DNA of 64,000 nt from Planktothrix sp. FACHB-1365. GTDB taxonomy: Bacteria > Cyanobacteriota > Cyanobacteriia > Cyanobacteriales > Microcoleaceae. Positions within the stretch are counted from its first letter, which is position 1, and every line of letters begins with the position of its first letter. Of this stretch, positions 35,391 to 46,969 are shown piece by piece. The notes under the pieces are model-generated. The model was not told where the DNA came from, did not search any database, and saw nothing but the letters and a program-made list of their open reading frames with translations. The translations under genes and the position numbers were made by a program. The stretch spans positions 372,001 to 436,000 of the forward strand of contig NZ_JACJSC010000001.1 in the NCBI RefSeq assembly GCF_014697575.1, read 5' to 3'.

Positions 35391-37250
35391 TTAATGAAAA
35401 TAATTATAGATTTGTTGAGCTAATTTGGGGCCAATTCCTGACACTTCCGCTAACTGTTCTACGGTTGCCATTCTAATATAATCAATAGAACGAAAATGAG
35501 CTAAAAGTAATTTCTGACGATGATGTCCTAACCCTGGAATATCATCTAAACGCGATCGCATCATTCTTTCACTCCGTTTATTCCGATGAAAACTAACCGC
35601 AAACCGATGAGCTTCATCGCGTAATCTTCTTAATAATTGAACCCCCGGTTGTTCTGGATCAGTTTCTAAGGGAAAACTTTCTCCAGGTAGAAATATTTCT
35701 TCTCGTTGTTTGGCTAAACTAACTACTCGAATTTCCTCTAATAAATTCATTTCTTGTAATACGGCGACCACCGCAGATAGTTGACCTTTTCCCCCATCAA
35801 TCATAATTAAATCCGGTTTATCTGTTGATGTCGAATAGTCTCGACAACGCCGCCGTATCACTTCCGCTAAACTAGCAAAATCATCGGAATGTCCGGCGTG
35901 AACGTTGGGGTTTTTAATCTTATAATGGCGATAGTATTGTTGGGCGGGTATCCCTTCAATAAAAACCACACGGGAAGCAACTGCATCCGACCCTTGAATA
36001 TGGGAAATATCATACCCTTCAATGCGGTGAGGAAGGTCGGGTAAATCCAGAATTTCTGCTAAATCTTCTAAGGCTGCGGTATTGCGATCGCTTAATTTTT
36101 GGACTCGTTCTAATTCATATTCCGCATTGCGTTCTACCATTTCAATTAACTCGGCTTTAAGTTGGCGTTGTGGCGTTAAAATTGTCACTTTTTTCCCCTT
36201 GCGATCGCTTAACCAATCTGTTAAAATAGATTCATCGGGTAACTCATATTGCGCTAAGACTTCACTGGGAATTTCAACAGCATCAACGGTTTGATAATGT
36301 TCTTCTAAAACCCGTTGTAAAATTACCCCCATTTCTGTTAATTTTAACCCAGGTGGAACTTCTGCGGTAAACCCTAACCGTCCGACTAATTGTCCGGCTC
36401 GAATTTGGAATAATTGCACACAAGCTTGTTTAGAATTCGCAGCCAATGCGATCGCATCTCGTGAGACTCGATCATCAGGTAAAGAGACTTTTTGCTCGGA
36501 ATTTAAAGATTGTAAGCCTTGAATTTGATCTCGAATTCGAGCCGCTGTTTCAAAGTTTAAAGCTTCAGCAGCTTGTTCCATTTGTTCTGTTAAATGATCA
36601 ATCAGTTCCGTTGATCGACCTTGAAAAATCATCGCTACTTTTTGAACAATTTTTCGATAGTCTTCAGGAGAAATCAAAAGTTGACAAACCCCCGGACAAC
36701 GACCAATATCATAATTTAAACAAGGTCGATCTTTAAATAAGGGTTTCGGACGTTGACGCAGGGGAAAAATTTGCTTGATTAAATGTAGCGTATTTCGCAA
36801 TACCCTTGTATCCACATAAGGGCCATAATAACGGTCTTTTGGGTTTCCTAACCGTCGTTTACGGGTAATAAAAATTCGCGGATAATCTTCTGACCAAGTA
36901 ATGCACAAATAGGGATATTTTTTATCATCTTTGAGCAGAACATTAAAATGGGGTTGATGTTGTTTAACTAAATTAGCTTCTAAGGCTAAAGCTTCTGCTT
37001 CTGTATCGGTGACAATAAATTCTATCTCCGTAATTTGTTGCACCATTAAAGCAATTCGGGGGGTGTGATGATTGTAGTCTCGAAAATAAGAACGAACTCG
37101 CGATCGCAATTTCTTAGACTTACCAATATAAAGAATATTATCCTGATGATCTCGCATCAAATACACCCCAGGAACCGGAGGAATATCTCGTAACTGTTTT
37201 TCTAAACGTTCTGAATCTTTAACTAAAGGAAGAGTTATAATAGATGACAT
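35391..37250 (-). CDS. uvrC: Excinuclease ABC subunit C
   Basis: UvrC makes both incisions in nucleotide excision repair. From this ATG there are 619 residues; an in-frame TTG at 37283 would add 11. Domains: GIY-YIG nuclease (about 20-95, PGVYLMRD...[13 protein letters not shown]), UVR domain (about 205-240, UvrB contact), RNase H-like endonuclease with [17 protein letters not shown] and [14 protein letters not shown], and tandem helix-hairpin-helix motifs at the end ([31 protein letters not shown]). It is a complete protein and monocistronic. Confidence 0.97.
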   Translation of the reverse strand: MSSIITLPLVKDSERLEKQLRDIPPVPGVYLMRDHQDNILYIGKSKKLRSRVRSYFRDYNHHTPRIALMVQQITEIEFIVTDTEAEALALEANLVKQHQPHFNVLLKDDKKYPYLCITWSEDYPRIFITRKRRLGNPKDRYYGPYVDTRVLRNTLHLIKQIFPLRQRPKPLFKDRPCLNYDIGRCPGVCQLLISPEDYRKIVQKVAMIFQGRSTELIDHLTEQMEQAAEALNFETAARIRDQIQGLQSLNSEQKVSLPDDRVSRDAIALAANSKQACVQLFQIRAGQLVGRLGFTAEVPPGLKLTEMGVILQRVLEEHYQTVDAVEIPSEVLAQYELPDESILTDWLSDRKGKKVTILTPQRQLKAELIEMVERNAEYELERVQKLSDRNTAALEDLAEILDLPDLPHRIEGYDISHIQGSDAVASRVVFIEGIPAQQYYRHYKIKNPNVHAGHSDDFASLAEVIRRRCRDYSTSTDKPDLIMIDGGKGQLSAVVAVLQEMNLLEEIRVVSLAKQREEIFLPGESFPLETDPEQPGVQLLRRLRDEAHRFAVSFHRNKRSERMMRSRLDDIPGLGHHRQKLLLAHFRSIDYIRMATVEQLAEVSGIGPKLAQQIYNYFH

Positions 37251-37301
37251 AGTTAGATTTAAACTTGACTGTAATGAATTCAATGGCTATAATCTAATTA
37301 T

Positions 37302-37317
37302 AACAAAATGTTTTGTT
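37302..37317. promoter_or_regulatory. AT-rich dyad upstream of uvrC
   Basis: AACAAAA-TG-TTTTGTT is a 7-base inverted repeat 52 bp upstream of the chosen uvrC start. It does not fit the cyanobacterial LexA box, so a role in repair regulation is only a guess. Confidence 0.25.
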
Positions 37318-37410
37318 TTAAAAGTCGTAATTTCCCTACTCATTCCGTTTCTATTTTCGTCTTGTTAAAATAAAAGTTTTTTGAGGGTATTCCAAATTAA
37401 GGATTAGATT

Positions 37411-37926
37411 ATGGTTCAAGAACTAACTGACCTAAGAAATTGTATTTTAGAACAACGTTATCAAGATGCTTTAGAGATTATTGATGAACTTGAAGAAATG
37501 GGAAAACAAGCAATTCTGAGAAACATAGAATCTTTTTTAGTTCGGCTGTTTATCCATTTGCTCAAAAATCAAGTTGAAAAGCGATTAACCAATTCTTGGA
37601 TTGCTTCAATATCGGATTCTATCATCCAAATCAAAAAACTGAATTTAAAAGCCAATAAAAATTCTTATTATATTCAACCTGATCAATGGCAACCTTATTT
37701 AGAAGAAGCAATTGAGCAAGCCATTCGTCCTGCTAGTATCGAAATTTTAGAGGGTAGCTTAAAATCAACTCAACTCTCAGCAATGATTGAGCAAAATGTA
37801 TTATTAAATATTGCCCAAAAATTGCTCGATTTAACTTATGAATATCCAGTTAAAGAGTTACCTCACCGCATTGATCAAGAATTAGCTCAACTACCAGGGG
37901 GTCAAGATTGGTTTGATGAGTTATAA
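37411..37926 (+). CDS. DUF29-family protein
   Basis: The 171 residues match the cyanobacterium-rich DUF29 family: an early helix with LEQRYQDALEIIDELEEMGK, followed by LVRLFIHLLKNQVE. A variable helical middle and YEYPVKELPHRIDQEL near the end follow. It is predicted all-helical and cytosolic. No function is established. It is followed 28 bp later by a Uma2 gene on the same strand; they may form a unit. Confidence 0.75.
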   Translation: MVQELTDLRNCILEQRYQDALEIIDELEEMGKQAILRNIESFLVRLFIHLLKNQVEKRLTNSWIASISDSIIQIKKLNLKANKNSYYIQPDQWQPYLEEAIEQAIRPASIEILEGSLKSTQLSAMIEQNVLLNIAQKLLDLTYEYPVKELPHRIDQELAQLPGGQDWFDEL

Positions 37927-37954
37927 TTGTAAAATAGCTTAATTTAGGGTTCAG

Positions 37955-38617
37955 ATGTTGATTATGGTTCAAGCTCCCCCTGATTTAAAAACAATAGCGA
38001 CAGAAACTTGGGTGAAAGCAACCTGGGAGGAATTTTTAGCCTTAACCGAGAATCCTCAGTATGCTGAAGGTAAATTTTATTATGATCAAGGATATGTGAG
38101 GATAGAAATGTCACCATTAGGTTCAGCACACGGACACGATAACACAATTCTCTCAACGGTAATCTTAATTTATGCAGCTTTAAAAAATATTCCGATTAAA
38201 GGATTTACTAACACATCTTTTAGAAAAACAGGGCTGCGAGAAAGTCAACCGGATATGGGGTTTTATATTGGGGATAATTTTCAATTTCCCCCTCGCAATA
38301 ATTCCCCGATTAATTTAGATGAACTTACTGCTCCTAATTTAATTATTGAAATCGGTGCATCCTCTTTTCCCGATGATATTGGTCGAAAACGATTACTCTA
38401 TGAAAAATTAGAAATACAAGAATATTGGGTTGTAAACGTTGAAGACAACACAATTTTAGCCTTTGCTGTCGAAAACCAAGGAAGTCGATTAATCGAAGAA
38501 TCTCTCGTTTTACCTGGATTCAAAATAGCCTTAGTGGTAGAAGCATTACAACGTTCTCAAACCGAAGACGATGGAAGCATTACACGCTGGTTGATGGGGA
38601 CAATTAATTCTCCTTAA
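37955..38617 (+). CDS. Uma2-family (DUF820) predicted endonuclease
   Basis: The 220 residues carry the family core: NPQYAEGKFYYDQGYVRIEM, SQPDMGFYIG with its Asp, APNLIIEIGASSFPDDIGRK and EKLEIQEYWVVNVEDNTI. The likely start is this ATG, but the ATG four codons later is possible. It is not a close relative of the copy at 27881-28450. Uma2 genes are often mobile and multicopy; the role in the cell is unknown. It follows a DUF29 gene. Confidence 0.86.
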   Translation: MLIMVQAPPDLKTIATETWVKATWEEFLALTENPQYAEGKFYYDQGYVRIEMSPLGSAHGHDNTILSTVILIYAALKNIPIKGFTNTSFRKTGLRESQPDMGFYIGDNFQFPPRNNSPINLDELTAPNLIIEIGASSFPDDIGRKRLLYEKLEIQEYWVVNVEDNTILAFAVENQGSRLIEESLVLPGFKIALVVEALQRSQTEDDGSITRWLMGTINSP

Positions 38618-38710
38618 ATTAAAATAAATCCTCAAATAAAATATAGGTGAAATTGCTAAAAACATTAAAAATCTTTTAGAATAAGAGTTGAAAGAATCCC
38701 TCGACAACTT

Positions 38711-40057
38711 ATGACTCTAGCAACAAATTCTATTCTAATTTCCACCGATGAAGCTCTATCATTATTAGAAACGGTTCTGCACAATTCCGAGGCTGAAGAT
38801 GTCACCGTCACCCTTAACAATACCCAAGAATCTTTAACTCGGTTTTCGGAAAATCAAATTAGTCAAAATCTGACTACTACCCAATTTAATCTTTCCATTA
38901 CCAGCTATTTTGGCAAACGGTGTGCTACCTCTTCCACCAATGAACTGAATCCTGATACTCTCATCGCCACCATTCGCCGTTCAGAAGAACTCGCCCGCGT
39001 CGCCCCTGAAGACCCTGAATGGGTTCCTCTGCTGGAACCTCAAACCTATGATCATCGAATTCCAGCCTTTGATCCCGAAACGGCTCACTTATCTCCTTTA
39101 CGCAGAGGAGAAATCGTACATAAGGTATGCCAATTGAGTGCTAAATCTAACGTGGAAGCATCGGGAACCCTCAGCAGTGAAGCGGTGTTATATGCTGTGG
39201 CGAACTCACGCGGGTTAAGGGCGTGTAACCGTTTAACCGTCGCCGACTTTAGTGTCACCGCACGCATAGAGACGGGTTCTGCTTGGACACAACGAACGGC
39301 TTGCAGTGTAAATCAATTACCCACTGAAGCATTAACTGAAACCATCATTAATCGAGCCCTATTATCCAGAAATCCACGGGAAGTTAGCCCTGGAATTTAT
39401 CCTGTAATCTTCGATGGAGCAGCCTTTACTGATTTATTAGAATGGGTCATTTGGAATTTAGATGCACGGGCTGCTGATGAAGGACGATCTTTTATGTCGC
39501 GGACTAATTCAGAAGGAAAACCCATCGGAAATCGCATTGGAGAACAACTTTTTAGCCCCTTGATTCAGGTAAAACGAAATCCAGCTTATTCCTTATTACA
39601 AGGATCAACATTTTTTTATGATGGAATGAAAAAAGATCAGTTAGATATTATTAAAGATGGGATTCCCCAAACCTTATCCTATAGTCGGTATTGGGCAAAA
39701 AAACAAGGAAAAACCTCCCAGGGTGGGCTGTTTCCGATTGTGATGTCAGGGTCAAACCAAAGTTTAGAAGATTTAATTTCTCAAACAGAACAGGGGATTT
39801 TAGTGAGTCGCGCTTGGTATGTTCGTTATGTCAATCCCCGCACCTTAGAAGTAACAGGAATGACGCGAGATGGTACGTTTTGGATTGAACAAGGAAAAAT
39901 TGCGTATCCGATTAAAAATCTGCGCTTTAATCAATGTTTACCAGACCTTTTAAACCAGGTTGAAGCCTTGAGTTCTGTTGAACGTTATGGGAATACCGTT
40001 GTACCGGGAGTTAAAGTCAAAGCTTTTAATTTTAGTAGCATTACCGATAGTGTTTAA
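38711..40057 (+). CDS. TldD/PmbA-family protein, TldE-like
   Basis: The 448 residues follow the TldD/PmbA fold: an N-terminal domain with SENQISQNLTTTQFNLSITS, a middle with ADEGRSFMSRTN and a C-terminal domain with IVMSGSNQSLEDLISQTEQG and RDGTFWIEQGKIAYPIKNLR. The HExxxH zinc motif of TldD is not seen, so this is probably the non-catalytic TldE/PmbA-like partner. In enterobacteria TldD/E trims peptides such as microcin B17 precursors. The TldD partner is not in the window. Confidence 0.85.
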   Translation: MTLATNSILISTDEALSLLETVLHNSEAEDVTVTLNNTQESLTRFSENQISQNLTTTQFNLSITSYFGKRCATSSTNELNPDTLIATIRRSEELARVAPEDPEWVPLLEPQTYDHRIPAFDPETAHLSPLRRGEIVHKVCQLSAKSNVEASGTLSSEAVLYAVANSRGLRACNRLTVADFSVTARIETGSAWTQRTACSVNQLPTEALTETIINRALLSRNPREVSPGIYPVIFDGAAFTDLLEWVIWNLDARAADEGRSFMSRTNSEGKPIGNRIGEQLFSPLIQVKRNPAYSLLQGSTFFYDGMKKDQLDIIKDGIPQTLSYSRYWAKKQGKTSQGGLFPIVMSGSNQSLEDLISQTEQGILVSRAWYVRYVNPRTLEVTGMTRDGTFWIEQGKIAYPIKNLRFNQCLPDLLNQVEALSSVERYGNTVVPGVKVKAFNFSSITDSV

Positions 40058-40777
40058 GCGAAGAAATTGATTCGACAAGTGTAGGAATAGATTGTGTCAG
40101 GGTAAGCTGATTCCTGGTTTCGTGCGATTAAGGGCAAAATTTGTAGCCAATTTAGAGAAAAAAAGCTACAAAAGTAGCCTACTGTACCCTAGGTGTAGTC
40201 ACGTTAGTTTCCCTAAACCCTAGATTTTTAAGAGGGGTTAAATGGGGATTTTTTGACAAAAAGAGATTAACTTCATCAAGCATCATCCCATCTGTAGACA
40301 CTTCCTTTTGGATTTCAGGAATCTATGCCTTATTCTTCAACAATTTGAAAGTTCTGTTATAATTTTTTAACAACATTTAAGCAAATCTATACAACAATCA
40401 AAATTTGATTAATATATTAAGGTTTTGGAAATTTCTTTAAAAAAAATTAATCTCTTTTGTGATTTAGATTACTAAAGGTGAGGTTATTGTTGAGTTAGAG
40501 TAGGCCTAGAACGTGCAATAGACACGAAGGAACTAATGGTGGCTGCGGGAAAACCAGAATTACAAGGGTGCTAATCAATCTTAGTCACTTGTTAGAAAGG
40601 TTAGTGAACAGAACATCCATCTATGATTCTCTACTTGTCCGACTACAAGTTCTGATTTGATCAACATTACATGAACCCAATGTTAACGGTCGTATTATTA
40701 ATTTCACGAAAAAAAACCTTGTGGGAATCCTCCTAGAAGGTTGAGGGATTTATACAGAATGAAGGAGAAATCCAGAA
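40058..40777. other. Long intergenic region, no gene recognised
   Basis: 720 bp without a convincing frame. It is AT-rich in the middle (about 40350-40450), with small hairpins such as GCTACAAAAGTAGC near 40168 and AACCTT...AAGGTT (about 40717-40742) close to the next gene. A strong ribosome-binding site (GAAGGAG) precedes 40778. Room exists for a small RNA or long leader, but nothing is recognised. Confidence 0.4.
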
Positions 40778-42334
40778 ATGAGTCAGCACATTTTCCAGAG
40801 AGATTCTTGTAATCGTAGCCTAATGATTGACCCCGTATTCCAGGATTCTAGCCAAAATGCTTTACTGTATAGAATTTTGGCTGATTATGAGCGCTTATTA
40901 GCAGAACGGAATTGTTTAGAAAAAGAGCTTGAACACAAGCAGCAAGAAGTCACGGCACTCAAAACTGCACTCAATCATTCCACATTAGTTCGTATTCATT
41001 TAGAAAATGAAATGCTCAGTTCTATTCAAGAACGATATGAGCAAATCACCCAAATATTAGAACAAACAGAAGCCAAGACAAAAAGTTTAATTCAAGCGAT
41101 TCCTGATTTAATGTTTTGCGTTAATTCCGAAAGAATCGTAGTAGATTATTATCCTGATAAGCAGGAACTTCATTTTCTAGAAACAGAAAACGTAATTGGT
41201 AAGAAAATTCAGGATGTTTTTCCTCAAGATTTGGCAACCTGGACAGAATATTATTTGGAAATCACCTTAGAAACAGGTGAAGTCCAAATGGGTGAATATG
41301 TTGTGAAGGGAGATGATAAATGGCATCATTATGAAGCTCGCTATGTCAAAAGTGGAAAAGATGAAGTGTTAGCCATTGTCAGGGATATTACCCAACGAAA
41401 GCAAGCCGAAGCAAACTTACGAGTTTCAGAAATTCAAGAACGGGAAAGAGCATTACAACTGGAAAAAACCTTAAAAGACTTGCAACAAGCACAAGCTCAA
41501 TTAATTCAAGCTGAAAAAATGTCCAGTTTAGGGCAAATGATGACCGAAATTGCCCATGAAATCAAAAATCCGATCAGTTCTATTTACGGAAATTTGACTT
41601 ACATTGATCAAGATATTCAGACGTTAATGGAACTGTTCAAACTCTATCAACAACATTATCCTGAACCTATCCCCGAAATTCAAGAGTTTATGACAGTTTC
41701 GGATGTCAATACAATTATCAATGAATTACCGCAAAGTGTAGAGTTTATGCGTTTAGGGGCTAATCGTTTGTATGATTTAGCATTATCCCTCCGCAATTTT
41801 TCACGGTTAGATTCTCAGGAAATGGTATCAGCAGATCTTCATATTGGTTTGGATGGAACCTTAAAGATTTTGCATAATCAACTCAAATCAAAAGGGAGTC
41901 ATGCTGAAATTGAAGTGATTAAAGATTATGGGGCACTTCCCTTAGTCAAATGCTACCCGAATCAACTCAATCAAGTGTTTATGAATCTTCTCGCAAATGC
42001 CATTGATGCGTTAGAAAATCAACCCGTTCCTCGAAAAATTATCATCAAAACCGACATCTGCAAAATACACCCAGACTTTTTAGTTGAAGATGCCATTCGG
42101 ATTTCGATTTCCGATAACGGCCCCGGAATTCCCAAGTCGGTTCAAGACCAAATTTTTAATCCATTTTTTACCACAAAACCTATGGGTAAAGGCACGGGTT
42201 TAGGTTTGTCTATTGCCCATCAAATTATTGTGGAAAAACACCAAGGTCGCTTAAAGTGTACTTCTCAAGAGGGACAAGGGACAACTTTTGAGATTATCTT
42301 ACCTCTCGGTGAACTCTTTCAAGCAAAGGAATAG
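40778..42334 (+). CDS. Cytosolic PAS histidine kinase
   Basis: The 518 residues start with a coiled coil (about 30-105), then a PAS domain (about 105-215) and a second helix. The HisKA region has His260 in IAHEIKNPISSIYGN. The ATPase domain has NLLANAIDAL, DNGPGIPKS and GKGTGLGLS. No membrane helix is visible, so it is soluble. Its kinase core closely resembles that of the kinase at 32434-35220 (QLIQAEKMSSLGQ and IYGNLT in both), which suggests duplication. No response regulator is adjacent. Confidence 0.93.
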   Translation: MSQHIFQRDSCNRSLMIDPVFQDSSQNALLYRILADYERLLAERNCLEKELEHKQQEVTALKTALNHSTLVRIHLENEMLSSIQERYEQITQILEQTEAKTKSLIQAIPDLMFCVNSERIVVDYYPDKQELHFLETENVIGKKIQDVFPQDLATWTEYYLEITLETGEVQMGEYVVKGDDKWHHYEARYVKSGKDEVLAIVRDITQRKQAEANLRVSEIQERERALQLEKTLKDLQQAQAQLIQAEKMSSLGQMMTEIAHEIKNPISSIYGNLTYIDQDIQTLMELFKLYQQHYPEPIPEIQEFMTVSDVNTIINELPQSVEFMRLGANRLYDLALSLRNFSRLDSQEMVSADLHIGLDGTLKILHNQLKSKGSHAEIEVIKDYGALPLVKCYPNQLNQVFMNLLANAIDALENQPVPRKIIIKTDICKIHPDFLVEDAIRISISDNGPGIPKSVQDQIFNPFFTTKPMGKGTGLGLSIAHQIIVEKHQGRLKCTSQEGQGTTFEIILPLGELFQAKE

Positions 42335-42428
42335 ACCTTGAGGAAAAATATCACGATCAAGACCAGACTTTTTGTACAATTTTATACAAATTTGTAACGA
42401 ATAGGATCTTTACAAGGATTGATTGTAA

Positions 42429-44117
<1,689 letters not shown>

Positions 44118-44145
44118 TTTTAGGTTAATTGAACTAAACTCGTAG

Positions 44146-44175
44146 GGTGGGCTTTGCCCACCAATTTTATTATAT
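44146..44175 (+). terminator. Hairpin after pgm
   Basis: GGTGGGC-TTT-GCCCACC (44146-44162) is a perfect 7-bp stem followed by AATTTTATTA, 29 bases after the pgm stop. It resembles the gatA hairpin in sequence. Confidence 0.65.
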
Positions 44176-44309
44176 GTAATAGGAAAGCTATCGTTTAATC
44201 AAGTATTGTATCCATACCTAACGCCTTTTACACTCAATTAACATCTCTAGTTAAAATGTTTTATCTTAAGCTAAACCCTACTCAGTTTAGCCCAGGTAGA
44301 GGGAGTACC

Positions 44310-44597
44310 TTAAACCCTTTCTTCCTGTAATTTCTCCTGTACCCACAAATTTAAAAGAGTTTCGGCAGATATCCCTTTCTGTTGCGCGACAGCACTGATT
44401 TTTTCAGATAAACTTTTATCAATACCGTAATATGTTACTTGAGATTTAGGGCCAAGATTAATTGTAAATTCAACCGGGTAAGTTTGCTCCCAATAATCAG
44501 CCGTATCATGCTCATCCCAAAACTCCCCTATCTCTTCATACGAGGTTGCATTGGAGATAGAACTTTTAGTTATTTCGGTATTTTCTTCGTTCGGCAT
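44310..44597 (-). CDS. CopG/BrnA-type antitoxin
   Basis: The 95 residues match the CopG-antitoxin family: SYEEIGEFWDEHDTADYWEQ in the N-terminal half and a C-terminal ribbon-helix-helix-like part (VTYYGIDKSLSEKISAVAQQ). It would neutralise the upstream toxin and repress the operon. The first 32 bases overlap the end of the toxin gene, so the two are translationally coupled. Order is toxin first, as in BrnT-BrnA. Confidence 0.83.
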   Translation of the reverse strand: MPNEENTEITKSSISNATSYEEIGEFWDEHDTADYWEQTYPVEFTINLGPKSQVTYYGIDKSLSEKISAVAQQKGISAETLLNLWVQEKLQEERV

Positions 44598-44850
44598 TGG
44601 TCATGTCCCTCGCTGATAATATTAAAGCATTTTTGTCTTCCTTATAGATGAAGAAAACAATTAAGTAGCGTCCCGTCTCTGTTTGACCATAAGTGGCATA
44701 AACGTTTTCATTTTGACGGTTTCCTTTTTCAATAAATCGTATCAGTGGAAACCGCAGAAAAACTTCTCTTACCTCATGTTCCTGAACGCTGTGCTTGCGA
44801 GCCAGTTTCTCAACAATACTATCCAAGAAGATTAAATCAAATATTTCCAA
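44566..44850 (-). CDS. BrnT-like toxin
   Basis: The 94 residues resemble BrnT ribonuclease toxins: RKHSVQEHEVREVF near the start, YATYGQTETGRYLIVFFIYK in the middle and the C-terminal signature ILSARDMTNAERRKY. BrnT folds like RelE and cleaves mRNA. The antitoxin gene overlaps its 3' end. The pair lies alone between pgm and an acetyltransferase gene. Confidence 0.85.
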   Translation of the reverse strand: MEIFDLIFLDSIVEKLARKHSVQEHEVREVFLRFPLIRFIEKGNRQNENVYATYGQTETGRYLIVFFIYKEDKNALILSARDMTNAERRKYRNN

Positions 44851-44975
44851 CTAAATTTTATCTCCTTTTTTTGCGATCGCCACTTCCAAACACTTACCCA
44901 GGTAATAGAGTCAGCCTTTGCATATTATAACTCAGCCAGCATAATCACTTCAACCTTGCAACTTCCATTCTCAGC

Positions 44976-45641
44976 TTATTCAGAGTCTAAAGCCTGACGT
45001 AAAGCCTCAATATCTGCACCACAAATTGCACGAAGATGATGAGTAATCTTCTCAATATTCCAATCCCACCACCGGATATTTAATAGTTCTTCAATCATAG
45101 ATTCTTCAAACCGTTTGCGAATTTCTTGGGCAGGATTTCCACCAACTATTGTATAGGGAGGAACATCACGGGTAACGACAGATTGAGTCGCAATAATTGC
45201 ACCATCTCCAATCTGAATACCAGGCATAATCGTAGCCCCATATCCAATCCAAACATCATTTCCAATCACTGTATTTCCTTTAAATGGCCAAGAATCAGGC
45301 ATTGCAGATTCCCAACCGTTTCCAAAGACCGGAAAAGGATAATTAGTCAACCAATCTGTACGATGATTTCCCCCGTTCATAATAAATTTAACATCGGAAG
45401 CAATAGAACAGAATTTACCAATAATTAATTGATCTCCGATAAAATCAAAATGGTATAAAACATTTTTTTCAAAATTTTCTGGGTGATCAAAATCATCATA
45501 ATATGTATAATCTCCCACAGTAATATTCGGGTTTTTAATAATTGTTTTCAAATACACTAAGCGAGTTTGTTCGGGAATAGGATAACGAGTTTCGGGAGAG
45601 GGGCCGTAATTCATGAAATTTGGGGAAAAGAGTGTTAACAT
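44976..45641 (-). CDS. Vat/CatB-like xenobiotic acyltransferase
   Basis: The 221 residues form a left-handed beta helix of hexapeptide repeats (about 105-190: TVIGNDVWIGYGATIMPGIQ). The XAT loop with its likely catalytic His93 (MNGGNHRTDW) is present, and the C-terminal NIRWWDWNIEKI is typical. Relatives acetylate streptogramin A or chloramphenicol, but many environmental homologues act on other substrates, so resistance should not be assumed. Single gene. Confidence 0.87.
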   Translation of the reverse strand: MLTLFSPNFMNYGPSPETRYPIPEQTRLVYLKTIIKNPNITVGDYTYYDDFDHPENFEKNVLYHFDFIGDQLIIGKFCSIASDVKFIMNGGNHRTDWLTNYPFPVFGNGWESAMPDSWPFKGNTVIGNDVWIGYGATIMPGIQIGDGAIIATQSVVTRDVPPYTIVGGNPAQEIRKRFEESMIEELLNIRWWDWNIEKITHHLRAICGADIEALRQALDSE

Positions 45642-45708
45642 TCTTCATCATCACTCAATAGTATCAGTTAAGCCTTAACTCCCAAACAGATACTCCATAA
45701 ACGCCACA

Positions 45709-45734
45709 TAGAGACGTTGAATACAACGTCTCTA
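45709..45734. repeat. Hairpin of the GTAGAGACGT family
   Basis: TAGAGACGTT and AACGTCTCTA form a 10-bp stem with the loop GAATAC, 3' of the tRNA gene on the minus strand. It shares its arm sequence with palindromes at 48271-48298 and 51395-51422. It could terminate the tRNA transcript. Confidence 0.7.
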
Positions 45735-45780
45735 CATAATACGGATGTGTAGTAAACACTTAAAGATTTCAGATTAGAAT

Positions 45781-45853
45781 CGGAGCGGCGGGATTCGAAC
45801 CCACGACCCCCACTACCCCAAAGTGGTGCGCTACCAAGCTGCGCTACGCCCCG
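45781..45853 (-). tRNA. tRNA-Pro (anticodon GGG)
   Basis: Read on the minus strand, the 73 bases fold as a cloverleaf. The acceptor stem is CGGGGCG with CGCTCCG (one G-T pair), the D stem GCGC/GCGC, and the anticodon stem CCACT/AGTGG with loop TTGGGGT (anticodon GGG). The T arm is GTGGG-TTCGAAT-CCCGC. CCA is not encoded. Confidence 0.95.
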
Positions 45854-45902
45854 ACACAATTAACCAATGTAGCATCGTTAAGCGTAATTTGTCAAGGCTT
45901 TT

Positions 45903-46268
45903 CTAAAAAATTTTTAACGTTCTTGTGGCTTGTACCAATTCCGCCACCACTTCAACGGGCCAACACCCCTCCGCCCGACGTCCCGTATTCAAAATAAACT
46001 GCACAGTATAAGCATGGGGATAACCTTCCACCTGCATCCATAACCAATCGCTTTCGGCTTCACAGGCGATTTTTTCTTCATCCATCAACTCCCCTGACAT
46101 TTGGGTCATCGTCTCCGCTAATTGACCCAACAACCGACAAAAATCATCAAACTCCCCTTGGGTGAGTTCCATCGCCCAGGTATCCCCCCCGACTAATCCT
46201 TGAAATTCCGTTGCTTCGGGGTTCCAACCCAAACGCCATCCCGTTCCCGTTTTTAGAATTCTCTCCAC
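45903..46268 (-). CDS. DUF1818-family protein
   Basis: The 121 residues match the cyanobacterial DUF1818 family: ILKTGTGWRLGWNP at the start, FQGLVGGDTWAMELTQGEFD, then ESDWLWMQVEGYPHAYTVQF and CWPVEVVAELVQATRTLKIF. The start codon is GTG, supported because it gives the family N-terminus. Function is unknown. It follows the gene at 46279-46911 by 10 bp and is the last gene of a cluster with rpoZ. Confidence 0.87.
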   Translation of the reverse strand: MERILKTGTGWRLGWNPEATEFQGLVGGDTWAMELTQGEFDDFCRLLGQLAETMTQMSGELMDEEKIACEAESDWLWMQVEGYPHAYTVQFILNTGRRAEGCWPVEVVAELVQATRTLKIF

Positions 46269-46278
46269 GTTCTACCTA

Positions 46279-46911
46279 TTATTTTAATAATTCCGCATCC
46301 CCCGACTGAGGAAGAGGACTTAGACCGGGAGGGGTTTTAGGGGGTGTTGATGAAGAATTGGGTTTCGGAATAGTTGGATTATCAATATTAGTCGCATTGG
46401 GATTAAATAAGCGAACAAGGGTATTAACTAATGCCTCCCGTTCGGATCGATTTAACTGTTGAATTGCTTTTTGATCTTTCTCCAATGGATTATCTCGCAA
46501 CGCTTCTCGACCGGGATAATCTAACACTAACATCGGTTCATTTACCCCTAAATAATCGGCTAGGGTAAGTTTCCAATCTAAACGATATTGAGTCGGTCGA
46601 GCTTTAACATAAATGTGATAGCGAATTAACCGACCGATTAACGTATTCTCTTCTGCAACTTTTCCGGTTTCTTGGGAAATATATTGATTTTCCTGGGGTA
46701 AATTCGGTAACTGTTCATAAACTTTTTTCCAAACCTCTGAGACTCTCACCCGTCCTGATGGAGAGGTTGTTTGTTCCGGGGGAGTTTGGGCGAGTCCCTG
46801 CATTTCTAAAGAATCAAAAAAACCCCCCAAAACAATCAATAGGGTAATACTAAAGGCGACCAATAAAAAGCTTAACCCTCGTTGTTTTTGGGGTTTCCCA
46901 GGTTTTACCAT
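46279..46911 (-). CDS. Single-pass membrane protein of unknown function
   Basis: The 210 residues have one N-terminal hydrophobic segment (GLSFLLVAFSITLLIVLGGFF), then an exported domain with VSEVWKKVYEQLPNLPQENQ, YHIYVKARPTQYRLDWKLTL and DYLGVNEPMLVLDYPGREAL. A Pro/Ser/Thr-rich C-terminus follows. I do not recognise it, but its place between rpoZ and the DUF1818 gene suggests a conserved cyanobacterial cluster. The ATG start is the first in frame. Confidence 0.7.
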   Translation of the reverse strand: MVKPGKPQKQRGLSFLLVAFSITLLIVLGGFFDSLEMQGLAQTPPEQTTSPSGRVRVSEVWKKVYEQLPNLPQENQYISQETGKVAEENTLIGRLIRYHIYVKARPTQYRLDWKLTLADYLGVNEPMLVLDYPGREALRDNPLEKDQKAIQQLNRSEREALVNTLVRLFNPNATNIDNPTIPKPNSSSTPPKTPPGLSPLPQSGDAELLK

Positions 46912-46969
46912 AACACTGTAGTTACTTGTGAACGCACGACACCGACACCCGACACCGTAGAATACCGAA

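Noticed and set aside
37302-37317. LexA box for uvrC
   Set aside because: The dyad lacks the RGTAC...GTWC pattern known for cyanobacterial LexA, so no SOS control is claimed.
44976-45641. Antibiotic-resistance acetyltransferase
   Set aside because: The family includes Vat and CatB enzymes, but sequence alone does not show drug acetylation and the chromosomal context has no resistance markers.
45668-45859. Open frame over the tRNA-Pro gene
   Set aside because: It reads through the tRNA gene itself (RGVAQLGSAPLWGSGGRGFESR), a well-known spurious translation of a tRNA.
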